64,000 bases of DNA from an uncultured Eubacteriales bacterium. GTDB lineage: Bacteria > Bacillota > Clostridia > Christensenellales > Aristaeellaceae. The position numbers were made by a program, and so were the translations under genes. Of this stretch, positions 34,829-44,355 are shown piece after piece (position 1 is the stretch's first letter; the number at the start of each line of letters is the position of its first letter). The notes under the pieces are model-generated. The model made no database searches and was not told the origin of the DNA. It saw nothing but the letters and a program-made list of their open reading frames with translations. The DNA lies in assembly GCA_902767565.1 (NCBI GenBank), contig CACXHY010000002.1, forward strand, positions 218,331-282,330. The letters run 5' to 3'.

Positions 34829-34893
34829 AAAAAACTGCCCGAGCGGGAAGATGCACCGCGTTCTGTGCGGAATCTTCCCGTTCGGGCATTTTT
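34829..34893. terminator. Large bidirectional terminator-like hairpin
   Basis: Arms 34836-34852 and 34872-34888 pair over 17 bases with one G-U and an inner stem, flanked by an A-run (34828-34834) and a T-run (34889-34893). No gene ends right here on the plus strand. On the minus strand it may stop transcripts coming from the amt side. Confidence 0.75.
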
Positions 34894-34894
34894 C

Positions 34895-35103
34895 GTAACT
34901 GTTCAGTCCGTCCCGTGTGCCGTATCAGCAAACGATCTCCAAGCCGTTTCGCCCCATCCCCCTGCCCCCTGTTCCGAGGGAAGGGGGAGAAGAGAGCGCG
35001 GGCCCGCGGCCCGCACCCGCTGTTGGCCTGGCCGCATGGAAGTCACCCGATCCGTATGTTTCCTGTCCATCCATGCGGGTCTGCCGACCGACTGAACAGT
35101 TAC
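34895..35103. mobile_element. MITE-like element, copy A (complete)
   Basis: 209 bases bounded by perfect 14-bp terminal inverted repeats, GTAACTGTTCAGTC (34895-34908) and its complement (35090-35103). It contains no gene. Copies at 35123, 46131 and 63789 share the interior, including GAAGGGGGAG-like and GCGGGCCCGC-like stretches. A non-autonomous transposable element is the simplest reading. Confidence 0.8.
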
Positions 35104-35122
35104 CGTTATTCTTTATTGGACG

Positions 35123-35327
35123 GCAACCGTTCGGTCCGCCCCGCGAACTGTGTCAGCCGATGGATCCCAAACCGCTTTGCCCCATCCCGCTGCCCCCTGA
35201 GGGAAGGGGAGACAGCGTGTGGACCTGCGGCCTGCGCCGGCCATGCATGGCTCGCATGGAGGATGGCCGGCCCTTGCGCTTCCCGTCCATCGATCCGCGC
35301 GGAGATCCCGACGGACCGAACGGTCAC
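35123..35327. mobile_element. MITE-like element, copy B (diverged)
   Basis: About 205 bases next to copy A in the same orientation. The ends are degraded forms of the same inverted repeat (GCAACCGTTCGGTC and GACCGAACGGTCAC). The interior retains the CCCCATCC and GAGGGAAGGGG blocks. It seems an older copy. The 95 bases to the amt stop show nothing. Confidence 0.65.
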
Positions 35328-35421
35328 CCGAGATGCCGGACCGGCAGGCCGGACCGCCGCCGGTTCCGGCCGGAGGCGCAGACCCGGGGCCGCGAACTGT
35401 CAGGCCGTTGGAAGGCGCGCT

Positions 35422-37128
35422 TCACTCCTCCGTCTGCAGCGCGTCGTATCCCTCCTCGCCGGTGCGGACGCGCACCACGTTCTCCACATCCTGGACGAAG
35501 ATCTTGCCGTCGCCGATGTGTCCGGTGTGGAGGATCGCTCTGGCGGTATCGATGACCTGCCGGACGGGAACCTTGCTGACCACGATGTCCACCTGCACCT
35601 TGGGCAGCAGGGTCACCTCCACCGGTGTGCCGCGGTAGTACTCGGGTTTGCCCTTCTGCGCGCCATAGCCCATGACGTTGGTGACCGTCATGCCGGTGAT
35701 GCCGATCCTGTTCATGGCGGCCTTCAGGGTCTCGAGGCTGCCGGGACGGCAGATGATCTGCACACGGGTGTAGACCGGAGCGTCGGGGGCCTTTTCCTTT
35801 GCCTTGCGCGGCGCTTCCGCGGGCGGTGGGGTGACAGCCGGGGCGGGTGTGACGGTATCTTCCACCAGGCTGCCATCGGGCATAACGGCGAAGCCGGCGT
35901 AAGCCGTGGTCAGGCCGTGCTCGGAGCGATCCAGGCCGAGGGTTTCGTCATTCGCGTCCGCCCGGAGGCCGATGGTTTTCCTGATGAGCAGGAACACGAG
36001 CGTGATGATAACGGCTGTCCAGGTGATCGTGCTCACCACGCCCAGGCATTGGACGCCCAGGAAGTGGAAGCCGCCGCCGTACAACAGGCCCTTCTCGGTG
36101 GAAACGCCGGTGGCGAAGAAGCCGGTCAGCACGGTGCCCAGCGATCCGCACACACCGTGGACGGAGATCGCGCCGACCGGGTCGTCGATTTTCGCGATCT
36201 TGTCGAAGAATTCCACCGACAGGACCACCGCAAAGCCGCAGCAGATGCCGATGACCGCCGCGCCGAAGGGATCCACCGCGTCGCAGCCCGCCGTGATGCC
36301 CACCAGACCGGCCAGCGCCGCGTTGAAGGTCATGGAGACGTCCGGCTTGCCGTATCTTACCCAGGTGAAGATCATCGTCACCAGCGTAGCCAGGGCAGCG
36401 GCCAGGTTGGTGTTGAAGAAGACCAGTCCGGCGGAGGTGATCAGCTCGTCGCTGTCCATGCCCACGGTGGAGGCTCCGTTGAAGCCGAACCAGCAGAACC
36501 AGAGGATGAAGACGCCCAGCGCCGCGATGGAGAGATTGTGGCCCAGGATCGCCTTGGGCTTTCCGTCCTTGCCGTACTTGCCCAGACGAGGCCCGAGGAT
36601 CTTCGCGCCGACCAGCGCGCATACGCCGCCGACCATGTGCACGGCGGTCGAACCCGCGAAATCGTGGAAGCCCATCTCCGCCAGCCAGCCGCCGCCCCAG
36701 ATCCAGTGTCCGCTGACCGGATAGATGAACAGCGAGATCGCGGCGGAATAGATGCAGTATGCCGAGAACTTCGTGCGCTCCGCCATGGCCCCGGAGACGA
36801 TCGTGGCGGACGTCGCGCAGAACACCGTCTGGAAGATGGCGTAGGCCCACAGCGGCACCCCGGCGGGCAGCACGGCGGTGTAATCCCCCATGATGAAGGG
36901 ATCGATCCAGCCGAAGAGCGCCGTGCCCGTACCGAACATGATGCCGAAGCCGAACAGCCAGTACAGCGGCGTCCCGATGCAGAAATCCATCAGGTTCTTC
37001 ATCAGGATGTTGCCGGTGTTCTTGGCCCGGGTGAAGCCGGCCTCGCACATCGCGAAGCCCGCCTGCATAAAGAACACCAGGGCGGCGCCCAGGAGGACCC
37101 AGATCGTGTTTGCGGGAGAGTACGTCAT
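35422..37128 (-). CDS. amt: Ammonium transporter fused to a PII (GlnK-type) domain
   Basis: 568 residues starting at ATG 37128 (AAAGGAAC upstream). The Amt part (about 1-425) has eleven or so helices and family blocks MQAGFAMCEAGFTRAKN, FQTVFCATSATIVSGAMAER, GSTAVHMVGG and a late GVHGVCG-like stretch (SVHGVCGSLG). After a Pro/Ala linker, a PII domain (about 448-565) follows with T-loop GYGAQKGKPEYYRG, including the tyrosine that is uridylylated in GlnB/GlnK, and KVPVRQVIDTA and HIGDGKIFV. Amt imports ammonium; PII normally binds as a separate trimer and blocks the channel under nitrogen excess. Here it is built in. The leader carries a terminator hairpin. Confidence 0.95.
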   Translation of the reverse strand: MTYSPANTIWVLLGAALVFFMQAGFAMCEAGFTRAKNTGNILMKNLMDFCIGTPLYWLFGFGIMFGTGTALFGWIDPFIMGDYTAVLPAGVPLWAYAIFQTVFCATSATIVSGAMAERTKFSAYCIYSAAISLFIYPVSGHWIWGGGWLAEMGFHDFAGSTAVHMVGGVCALVGAKILGPRLGKYGKDGKPKAILGHNLSIAALGVFILWFCWFGFNGASTVGMDSDELITSAGLVFFNTNLAAALATLVTMIFTWVRYGKPDVSMTFNAALAGLVGITAGCDAVDPFGAAVIGICCGFAVVLSVEFFDKIAKIDDPVGAISVHGVCGSLGTVLTGFFATGVSTEKGLLYGGGFHFLGVQCLGVVSTITWTAVIITLVFLLIRKTIGLRADANDETLGLDRSEHGLTTAYAGFAVMPDGSLVEDTVTPAPAVTPPPAEAPRKAKEKAPDAPVYTRVQIICRPGSLETLKAAMNRIGITGMTVTNVMGYGAQKGKPEYYRGTPVEVTLLPKVQVDIVVSKVPVRQVIDTARAILHTGHIGDGKIFVQDVENVVRVRTGEEGYDALQTEE

Positions 37129-37168
37129 GTCGATCACGTTCCTTTCCGAATCTTCCTCCAACAAAGAA

Positions 37169-37219
37169 AAGGCGCAGGGTGTCCGCGGGCTTTCACCCGT
37201 CGGCACACCCTTGCGCCTT
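37169..37219 (-). promoter_or_regulatory. Leader hairpin/attenuator upstream of amt
   Basis: In the minus-strand leader AAGGCGCAAGGGTGT pairs with ACACCCTGCGCCTT (one bulged base), with an inner hairpin, followed by TTTTCTTTG. It lies between the promoter at 37234 and the ATG at 37128, beginning only about 8 bases after the expected transcription start. It should terminate transcription unless something opposes it. Confidence 0.7.
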
Positions 37220-37233
37220 GCTGGATTGTCGGC

Positions 37234-37262
37234 ATTGTATACAGGCGCTGCCATCTTGTCAA
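37234..37262 (-). promoter_or_regulatory. Promoter of amt
   Basis: On the minus strand perfect TTGACA (37262-37257) and TACAAT (37239-37234) with 17-base spacing. Transcription should begin near 37227. The remainder of the 37129-37718 gap has no gene. Confidence 0.85.
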
Positions 37263-37620
37263 GGGGGAGTACAATCGAAAAACAATGGGGGGTCATTCCC
37301 ACTCTTCAGGACGTAACGCATTTCGCATGATCTCCGTGCGCTGCCGCGCTGATCCTCTGTGGTCTGCCTGTTCCCGCGGTCTCCCGGTCATCAGGGTGAT
37401 GACAGGGGGCCGGCTGCCGGGGCGGATCGCGTTATTCCGCGCGGATCGTATACTGCAAATACTGTGGAAGCCGCTTTGGGGATCCGCGTTTCGTCTGTCC
37501 GGGGCTCTTTGCGCGGGAACACGCGCCTTGTGCCGGATCGCCGGCAGCGGCGGATTTCGGCCGGGTTCCTTTCCGGGCGGGCTGCCGTGCCTGTGTGCTG
37601 AAAAAAGTTTCCAATATATG

Positions 37621-37649
37621 TTGCCAATCAAAGCGATTTGCTGTACACT
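37621..37649 (+). promoter_or_regulatory. Promoter of the first giant adhesin
   Basis: TTGCCA (37621-37626) and TACACT (37644-37649) with 17-base spacing, about 70 bases before the ATG at 37719. Confidence 0.65.
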
Positions 37650-37718
37650 CAGTTTGACGGTGCAAGGCGGCGCGTTGTTTTGCGTACGCACTTGCCGAAT
37701 CGACAGGAGGATCCCGAT

Positions 37719-40700
37719 ATGCGCAACACGGCTTTCAGAAACAGCGATCATTCGACCCGCGAGCGCCTGTTCGCCTGGCTGATGGCATTGATGATGCTGT
37801 TCAGTCATGGGAATTGGAGCGCGCTGGCCGAGGGCGAAGCAGACGCGCCGGAGACCGTCATCGTGACGGTGACCGAGGTTCCTGCCGACCCGGAGGCCCA
37901 GGCGCCGGCGGAGGAGGGCGGGGAGACCGTTCCGCCCGAAGCGGATGACGGGACCTCCGCATCCGAAGAAGGCGCGCAGGATCCCGCCGAAGAGGAAGCG
38001 CCAGCCCAGCCGGACACGTCTGCCGGGGATGATCCCGCAGATGAGCCGGACGCGCCTGCCGGAGAGGATCCTGCGGATGAGCCGGACGCGCCCGCCGGGG
38101 AGGATCCTGCGGATGAGCCGGACGCGCCTGCCGCGGAGGACGCCGGGGAGACCGAAGAAGCCGACGGCGCGGAGAACGCGGAGACCGCCGATCGCGTCGT
38201 TTGGCGCGGCTTCATCCGGATCACGGTGCCGGAGGACGCGGAGGATGCCGCCGTCCCGCTGTATCAGGACGCCCATGCCCGAGGGCAGAAGGGCATCCTG
38301 CGCGCCGGCGCGGTGGCCCCCGCCGTCGTGCACGGCGGCGAGGACCGCTACTATGTGCGATTCTGGGCCGATGACGAGCCCTGGTTCGGCTATATCGAGC
38401 CCTCCGACGCCGAGACGCTGTCGGACGACGAAGCGGCCGCTTTTGCCGCGGAGAATGAGGCGCTGATCGTTGTGGACGGCCGCGGCCGCACCTTCTACGA
38501 CATGACGCCGTACTTCACGCGGAACGAGGCCCTCTATCCCAAGGCTGCCGCGAACACCGCCGCCGAAGTTCCCGCGGACGGACAGGCACCTGAGGCTGAC
38601 GGGGAGGTCGCCGACAGCGCCGAAGTTCCCGCAGGCGCACCGGCCCTTGAGGCTGACGAAGGCGCTTCCGACGACGCCGAAGCTCCCGCGGACACGAACG
38701 GTTCCGGCAGCGCCGGGATCAGCGCGGAGGTCGCGTCCGATCCGGAACCGCAGGACTCCGTCGAGGAGGAGGTCCCGCTGCCCGACGACCCCGAATGGCT
38801 CGAAGTCGAGACCGCCGATGCCCCGCCCTCGGCCAACCTGAGCGATTACCTGACCTCCGTCACGATCAACGCGCCGACCAGCGACGGCAAGTATGTGGTG
38901 GAGCCCGGCAGGCAGTACACCGTCACCCTGAATTTCAAAGAAACCAGCGGACGCGAGGGCAGGCAGTTCCCGAACCGCGGCCCCATGCACTACAAGCTCC
39001 CCGACGGTCTGAGCGTCCTGGACGGCACTTCCGGATCCGCCACCATCAAGTTCCGCAGTTTCTTCACGAACATAACCATCGAAAACAACCCCTGGAGCAT
39101 CGATAACGGGGAGCTGACCTTCAACTGGACATCCGATCAGGAGGACCTGAACAGCCTGAACTGGGCCTCCAACGCCCAGTTCTACATCGAGTTCAGCGCG
39201 ACCTTTGACGGCACGAAGGATCGCATCGATTTCGGACACGGCATCGCCAAGGAGTTCGACTACGTCACCGACAGCTCCGTCAGCGTGACGAAGGAGGCCT
39301 CCGTCGACACGAACAGCAACAAGATCTGGTACACCCTCAACGTCAAGTCCCAGGGCACCAGCACCAACGTGATCGTCACCGACACGCTGAGCGGCACCGG
39401 CATCACGCTCGACTCCGGCAGCATCAGCGCCACCAACAGCAATTACCAGAGCGTGACGCTCAATAACCTGCAGACGAACGGCAACACCTTCTCCTGCGTG
39501 ATCCCCGAGATCGGCAGCGGCGAGATCGTGACGCTCCGCTATTCGGCCAGCATCGACCCGTCCGAGCTGACGATGCAGGACGGCAAGGTGACCACCGTGG
39601 CCTCCAACAGCGCCGGCGCCGTCAGCGACGGCGACCCGACGGGCGACACGGCCAGCCTGGAGAATACCATCGAGTACAAACCCAGCTTCTCCAAGAGCAA
39701 CACCGGCACCGAGGCAGGCGAGGACAGCACCACCCTGACCTGGACCATCAAGCTGAACGAGAACCCCGTGGTCTCCGTGGCCGGCCTGCGGGTGACCGAC
39801 ACCATCAACGAGAGCAGCCGGAGCATCATGACCTACTCCGGCGACGGCCTGACCGTGACGGTCCGGGATGCCAGCGGCAATACCGTCCGCACCGGCAGCG
39901 TGCCGTGGGGCAGCCTCGCTTCCAGCAACGGCAGCAGCTGGGCTTACGACATCCCCGGCTTAGACGCGGGACAGCCCTATTTCTACGAGATCACCTACAC
40001 CACGGTCGCTGACACCAGCGGCCTGACCGGCATCACCGGCGTGGGCAACGAGGCCTCCACCAGCGGCGGCCAGAGCGCCACCGGCTGGGGCAACGTGGGA
40101 CCGACCGGCCCCGGCGGCGATGAGGAGGAGAAGCCCGAGATCCACAAGACCGGCACCGCCGTGGACATGGACAACAAGGAGGTCACGTGGACGATCGTGT
40201 TCACCGTGCCCTCCGACGGCCTGACAGAGGCGATCCTCACCGACTCCTATCCGAACGTCTGGATCGACGGCGTGCATGTCTTTGAGAAGGTCAAGGAAGA
40301 TTCCGTCTCCGTCAGCGGCCTCGCGGACAATGAGTCTTACACTGTCAATTGCGGAGAAGAGAACGCGGTCATCACCTTCACGCAGGACGACCGGTCCGGC
40401 CTGGGCGGCGGCTCCACCCGCATCATCACCGTGACGCTGAAGACCGAGATCAGCGACGCATGGCTGGCAAAGGCCAAACAGGAAAACTGGATGATCGATC
40501 ACGGCAACAGCGTTTCCCTCGACTACGGCGATGAATCCGTGGGCGGCAGCGACTCTGTGAAGATCTCCGGTCCCGACATGAAAAAATCCGGCTCCGCGGC
40601 CGGCACGCGCACCGAGGGCGGCGTCGAGCTGCCGGTCTACAAGTACGAGGTGCAGCTCTTCGGCGTGCGCGGCGATACCCTGCAGATCAGCGACGTTTAC

Positions 40701-43700
40701 GACACCGACCTGCTGATGCCCTACGCAAGCGACAGCTCGGATGCCTGGTACGTTTTCGGCGGTGACCAGTACTATCAGGGAAACAAGGGCGGCGCGCCCG
40801 TGACCTACCTTGAGACCGCGACCGGCATCAACATCAATATCTCGCCGGATTCGCTGCCCATGAACGGCTCCAACTATTACACCGGTTACAAGGTGGTCTA
40901 CTACCTGACCGTCCGCAGCGAGGCGGCCCTCCAGACCCTCATGCAGCGGGCCGGCGAGGCCGGCGGCGCTTATAAGGTGCAAAACGAAGCCTCCTGGGGC
41001 GACGAGAGCGACAGCGCCGACATCACCTACAACTACAAGGCCGTGACCAAGGAACTGCTCACCACCGGCGACGACCTGAGCGCGACCGACGACGACATTT
41101 ACGTCAACTACCGCATCACCCTGAACCCCGGCGCTGCCAAGCTGAACGACAACGAGCCGATCGAGGTCACGGACACCTTCAGCGGCATCTCCATCATTTA
41201 CGACAGCATTGAGGCCACCCCCAGCGAGGGCGTGAGCTGGGATTTCAGCAAAAGCGTCTGCACCTTTACCATCCCCGACGCCACCAAGGTGGTCATCACG
41301 TATAAAGCCCGCGTGGTCTACAAGGACATCGGTGAAGTGGGCGATACCGTCAACGTGGACTTCAGCAACACGATCGAGATGCTCGGCTACCGCGACAGCT
41401 CCTCCGCGACCGCGCGCCGGACGAACAACGCCGGCGGCAGCGCGTCGGTCGTATCCATCCGCCTGATGAAGTACCGCACGGGCGACCAGAACGTCCGCCT
41501 GCCCGGCGCGGTCTTCCAGCTCTTCTACGGCGACGGCGAACCCGTGCTGGACAAAGAAGGAAACATCGTCACCTTCACGACCCTGGCGGACGGCATGATC
41601 ACCGTGGCCGGCAACCAGGACCTGGACGGCTGGTCGCTGGGCGAGGATGAGCCTTACTTCCTGCGCGAGATCCAGGCCCCCGAGGGCTACATGCTCGCCG
41701 ATTTCGACTACACGTTCACCATCACCTCCGACGGCACCACGGACTACGACAATTACGTCTACCACAGCAACGACATCATGTCGGCCAAGAACACCCCCGG
41801 CACGCAGATCCGCGTGACGAAGGAGTGGTCCGACGGCACCGAGGCGCACGAAGAGGACGAGGTCACCGTCAAACTCCTGCGGCAGTTCGTCTTCGTGGAC
41901 GAGGAGGGCGGGGAGACCCGCGGCTATCGCAACGCCGACGGCGGGATCATCGAAGGCTGGGAGGATGCGGGGCGCACACTGACCCTGAACGCCGAAGGCG
42001 AATGGACCGGCATGTTCCTGAAGCTCCCGCTGGTCGACGACGACGGCAACGACATCGTCTACACCATCGACGAAGTGTCGGTCGACGGCTACACGGCGAC
42101 GATCAGCGGCAGCATGACCGAGGGCTTCGTCATCAGCAATGAGAAGGAAGGCCCGGACCTGGCTTCCGTGGAGGTGCTGAAGGACGTCACCGGCGACCGC
42201 ACCGTCCCGCCCGAAGGATTTGCCATCGATTACAGCTACACGGTGGACGGCTCGACCGTGACCGGCACCTTCCATCCCGACCCCAAATCCACCTCCGGTC
42301 CCTTCTCCTGGCACCTGGAAGACATTCCCGTCGGCACGGAGGTCACCTTTACCGAGAGCGGCTACGAAGATCCGACCTGCTTCGTGACCACAACGGCCGG
42401 CGATGAGGTAGGCGCCGTCTCTCTGACGGTGACCATCCAGGAGGACGGCACCGTCGCCAGCTTCACCAACCACTATGAGCAGACGCTGATCACCGTCCTC
42501 AAGCTGGACGCACTCAGCGAGGATCCCCTTCCCGGCGCCACGCTCCAGCTGCTGGACGCGGAGGGCCATGTGGTCGAGGAATGGGTCAGCGAGGAAGCCG
42601 GCCACGAGATCTACGGTCTGACCATCGGCGCGACCTATACGCTGAAGGAGACTGAAGCGCCTGAGGGCTACTTCGTCGCCAACGAGGCCGCCGTCGTGGT
42701 CAATGCGGATGGCACCCTGACCGTCGACGGCGAGACGATGGATGAACCTGTGGTCCGATTCATGAACGAACCGGCCGCGATCCTCATCTCCAAGACCGAC
42801 GGGGCCAGCGGAGATCCCATGTTCGGCGTCCGCTTCCAGCTGTTGGATGAGGACGGCAGTATCTTCGACGAGTGGGAGACCCAGGAAGCGCCTTACATCA
42901 TCACAGGCCTGACGCTTGGCGCCGCCTATACCCTGCACGAGGCCGAAACCCCCGAGGGCTACGTCCCCGCGGAGGATATGACCATCGTGCTCAGCGAAGA
43001 CGGCATTCTGACCGTCGACGGCGTGGAGCAGGAAGAGGCCTTCATCGAGGTCACGAACTGGCCGACCGCTGTCCTCGTTATCAAGATCGACGGCTCGTCC
43101 GAAGGATTCATGTCCGGCGTCGGTTTCCAGCTGCTGGACGCGGACGGCGAGATCGTGGATGAATGGGTGACCGAGGACGAGCCCCATGAGATCACGGGCC
43201 TGCTCATCGGCGAGACCTACACCCTGCGCGAAACCGACACCCCCGACGGCTACATCCCCGCGGAGGAGATCACCTTTGTACTCAGCGCGGACGGCACCCT
43301 GACCGTTGGCGAAGAGACGCTGTATGAGCCCGTGGTCGAGGTCGTGAATCGGCAGACCCGGGTCAGCGTCAGCAAGACCGACATCGCAAGCGGCGAGGAG
43401 CTCGCGGGCGCGACGATCCGGATCCTCAACAGCGAAGGCAATGTGGTCGAGGAGTGGACCAGCGGCACCGAGGCTCACGAGGTCGAAGGCTTGCTGATCG
43501 GCGTGGAGTACACGCTGAAGGAGACCGTCGCTCCCGATGGCTACATCATTGCGGCAGAGACTTTGTTTATCATCGGTGAAGACGGCACCGTGACGACAAC
43601 CGGCGAAACCACGACCGACGAGGACGGCAACACCGTCATCCTGATCAAGGACGCGAAAACCAAGGTCAGCGTCAGCAAGGTGGACATCGCTGACGGCAGC

Positions 43701-44015
43701 GAGCTGGAAGGCGCGCACATCCAGGTGCTCGACAGCGAGGGCAACGTCGTCGAGGAGTGGGATTCCATCTCTGACGTCCACGAGATCGAAGGCCTGAAGA
43801 CCGGCGAGGAGTACACACTGCGCGAGATGGTTGCTCCCGAAGGCTACACCATCGCCACCGAAACCACCTTCACCATTGACGAGACCGGCTGCATGGGTCA
43901 GCAGCGACGAAGTTCACGAGATCGAGGGCCTGAGGACCGGCGAAGAGTACACACTGCGCGAGACCGTGGCTCCCGAGGGCTACACCATCGCCACCGAAAC
44001 CACCTTCACCATTGA
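37719..44015 (+). CDS. Giant Cna_B/SpaA surface adhesin, N-terminal part (frameshifted)
   Basis: 2098 residues as it reads, from ATG 37719 behind GACAGGAGG. A signal peptide (about 1-40) is followed by an acidic Pro/Ala region with 12-residue repeats, SH3-like (FYDMTPYFTRNEALYP) and collagen-adhesin-like beta domains (about 370-1250), a SpaA domain (AVFQLFYGDGEPVLDKEG) and a series of prealbumin-like SpaA/Cna_B repeats of about 97 residues (core EGYxxAxETTFTI). Such domains form internal isopeptide bonds and long stalks. At about 43890 the frame breaks within a repeat, and the last 40-odd residues (after DETGC) are out of frame. The C-terminal part with the sorting signal continues in the original frame from 44316. 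Either a pseudogene or a collapsed-repeat assembly error. Confidence 0.85.
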   Translation: MRNTAFRNSDHSTRERLFAWLMALMMLFSHGNWSALAEGEADAPETVIVTVTEVPADPEAQAPAEEGGETVPPEADDGTSASEEGAQDPAEEEAPAQPDTSAGDDPADEPDAPAGEDPADEPDAPAGEDPADEPDAPAAEDAGETEEADGAENAETADRVVWRGFIRITVPEDAEDAAVPLYQDAHARGQKGILRAGAVAPAVVHGGEDRYYVRFWADDEPWFGYIEPSDAETLSDDEAAAFAAENEALIVVDGRGRTFYDMTPYFTRNEALYPKAAANTAAEVPADGQAPEADGEVADSAEVPAGAPALEADEGASDDAEAPADTNGSGSAGISAEVASDPEPQDSVEEEVPLPDDPEWLEVETADAPPSANLSDYLTSVTINAPTSDGKYVVEPGRQYTVTLNFKETSGREGRQFPNRGPMHYKLPDGLSVLDGTSGSATIKFRSFFTNITIENNPWSIDNGELTFNWTSDQEDLNSLNWASNAQFYIEFSATFDGTKDRIDFGHGIAKEFDYVTDSSVSVTKEASVDTNSNKIWYTLNVKSQGTSTNVIVTDTLSGTGITLDSGSISATNSNYQSVTLNNLQTNGNTFSCVIPEIGSGEIVTLRYSASIDPSELTMQDGKVTTVASNSAGAVSDGDPTGDTASLENTIEYKPSFSKSNTGTEAGEDSTTLTWTIKLNENPVVSVAGLRVTDTINESSRSIMTYSGDGLTVTVRDASGNTVRTGSVPWGSLASSNGSSWAYDIPGLDAGQPYFYEITYTTVADTSGLTGITGVGNEASTSGGQSATGWGNVGPTGPGGDEEEKPEIHKTGTAVDMDNKEVTWTIVFTVPSDGLTEAILTDSYPNVWIDGVHVFEKVKEDSVSVSGLADNESYTVNCGEENAVITFTQDDRSGLGGGSTRIITVTLKTEISDAWLAKAKQENWMIDHGNSVSLDYGDESVGGSDSVKISGPDMKKSGSAAGTRTEGGVELPVYKYEVQLFGVRGDTLQISDVYDTDLLMPYASDSSDAWYVFGGDQYYQGNKGGAPVTYLETATGININISPDSLPMNGSNYYTGYKVVYYLTVRSEAALQTLMQRAGEAGGAYKVQNEASWGDESDSADITYNYKAVTKELLTTGDDLSATDDDIYVNYRITLNPGAAKLNDNEPIEVTDTFSGISIIYDSIEATPSEGVSWDFSKSVCTFTIPDATKVVITYKARVVYKDIGEVGDTVNVDFSNTIEMLGYRDSSSATARRTNNAGGSASVVSIRLMKYRTGDQNVRLPGAVFQLFYGDGEPVLDKEGNIVTFTTLADGMITVAGNQDLDGWSLGEDEPYFLREIQAPEGYMLADFDYTFTITSDGTTDYDNYVYHSNDIMSAKNTPGTQIRVTKEWSDGTEAHEEDEVTVKLLRQFVFVDEEGGETRGYRNADGGIIEGWEDAGRTLTLNAEGEWTGMFLKLPLVDDDGNDIVYTIDEVSVDGYTATISGSMTEGFVISNEKEGPDLASVEVLKDVTGDRTVPPEGFAIDYSYTVDGSTVTGTFHPDPKSTSGPFSWHLEDIPVGTEVTFTESGYEDPTCFVTTTAGDEVGAVSLTVTIQEDGTVASFTNHYEQTLITVLKLDALSEDPLPGATLQLLDAEGHVVEEWVSEEAGHEIYGLTIGATYTLKETEAPEGYFVANEAAVVVNADGTLTVDGETMDEPVVRFMNEPAAILISKTDGASGDPMFGVRFQLLDEDGSIFDEWETQEAPYIITGLTLGAAYTLHEAETPEGYVPAEDMTIVLSEDGILTVDGVEQEEAFIEVTNWPTAVLVIKIDGSSEGFMSGVGFQLLDADGEIVDEWVTEDEPHEITGLLIGETYTLRETDTPDGYIPAEEITFVLSADGTLTVGEETLYEPVVEVVNRQTRVSVSKTDIASGEELAGATIRILNSEGNVVEEWTSGTEAHEVEGLLIGVEYTLKETVAPDGYIIAAETLFIIGEDGTVTTTGETTTDEDGNTVILIKDAKTKVSVSKVDIADGSELEGAHIQVLDSEGNVVEEWDSISDVHEIEGLKTGEEYTLREMVAPEGYTIATETTFTIDETGCMGQQRRSSRDRGPEDRRRVHTARDRGSRGLHHRHRNHLHH
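38031..38138 (+). repeat. 36-bp tandem repeat in the adhesin N-terminus
   Basis: Three units of 36 bases (38031-38066, 38067-38102, 38103-38138) encode DPADEPDAPAGE. It is an acidic, flexible segment just after the signal peptide. Confidence 0.85.
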
Positions 44016-44355
44016 CGAGACCGGAAAGGTGACCACCACCGGCACCATCACCGAAGACGGCGTGATCCTGATCGAGGACGCAAAGACCAGGGTGAGGGTC
44101 AGCAAGGTGGACGTCGCCAGCGGCGAAGAGCTGGAAGGCGCGACGATCCAGATCCTTGACAGTGAAGGCAACGTGGTCGATGCATGGGTCAGCAGCGACG
44201 AAGTTCACACCACCGAGGGCCTGAAGACCGGCGAGGAGTACACACTGCGCGAGATGGTTGCTCCCGAAGGCTACACCATCGCCACCGAAACCACCTTCAC
44301 CATTGACGAGACCGGCGGGTCAGCAGCGACGAAGTTCACACCATCGAAGGCCTGA
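43891..44355 (+). pseudogene. Middle fragment of the giant adhesin, shifted frame
   Basis: Between the two junctions (about 43890 and 44315) the SpaA-like repeat sequence continues in another frame: AWVSSDEVHEIEGLRTGEEY, then VTTTGTITEDGVILIEDAKT and a second unit. One full unit here is 291 bases (97 residues). It stops at 44355 after running out of frame at the second junction. It has no start codon or ribosome site of its own and belongs to the gene at 37719. Confidence 0.8.

Noticed and set aside
34915..37782. Plus-strand frame of 955 residues
   Set aside because: It covers the MITE copies and the antisense of amt; no protein family is visible.
39960..43781. Minus-strand frame of 1273 residues
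   Set aside because: Antisense to the adhesin, which has clear repeats and a signal peptide.
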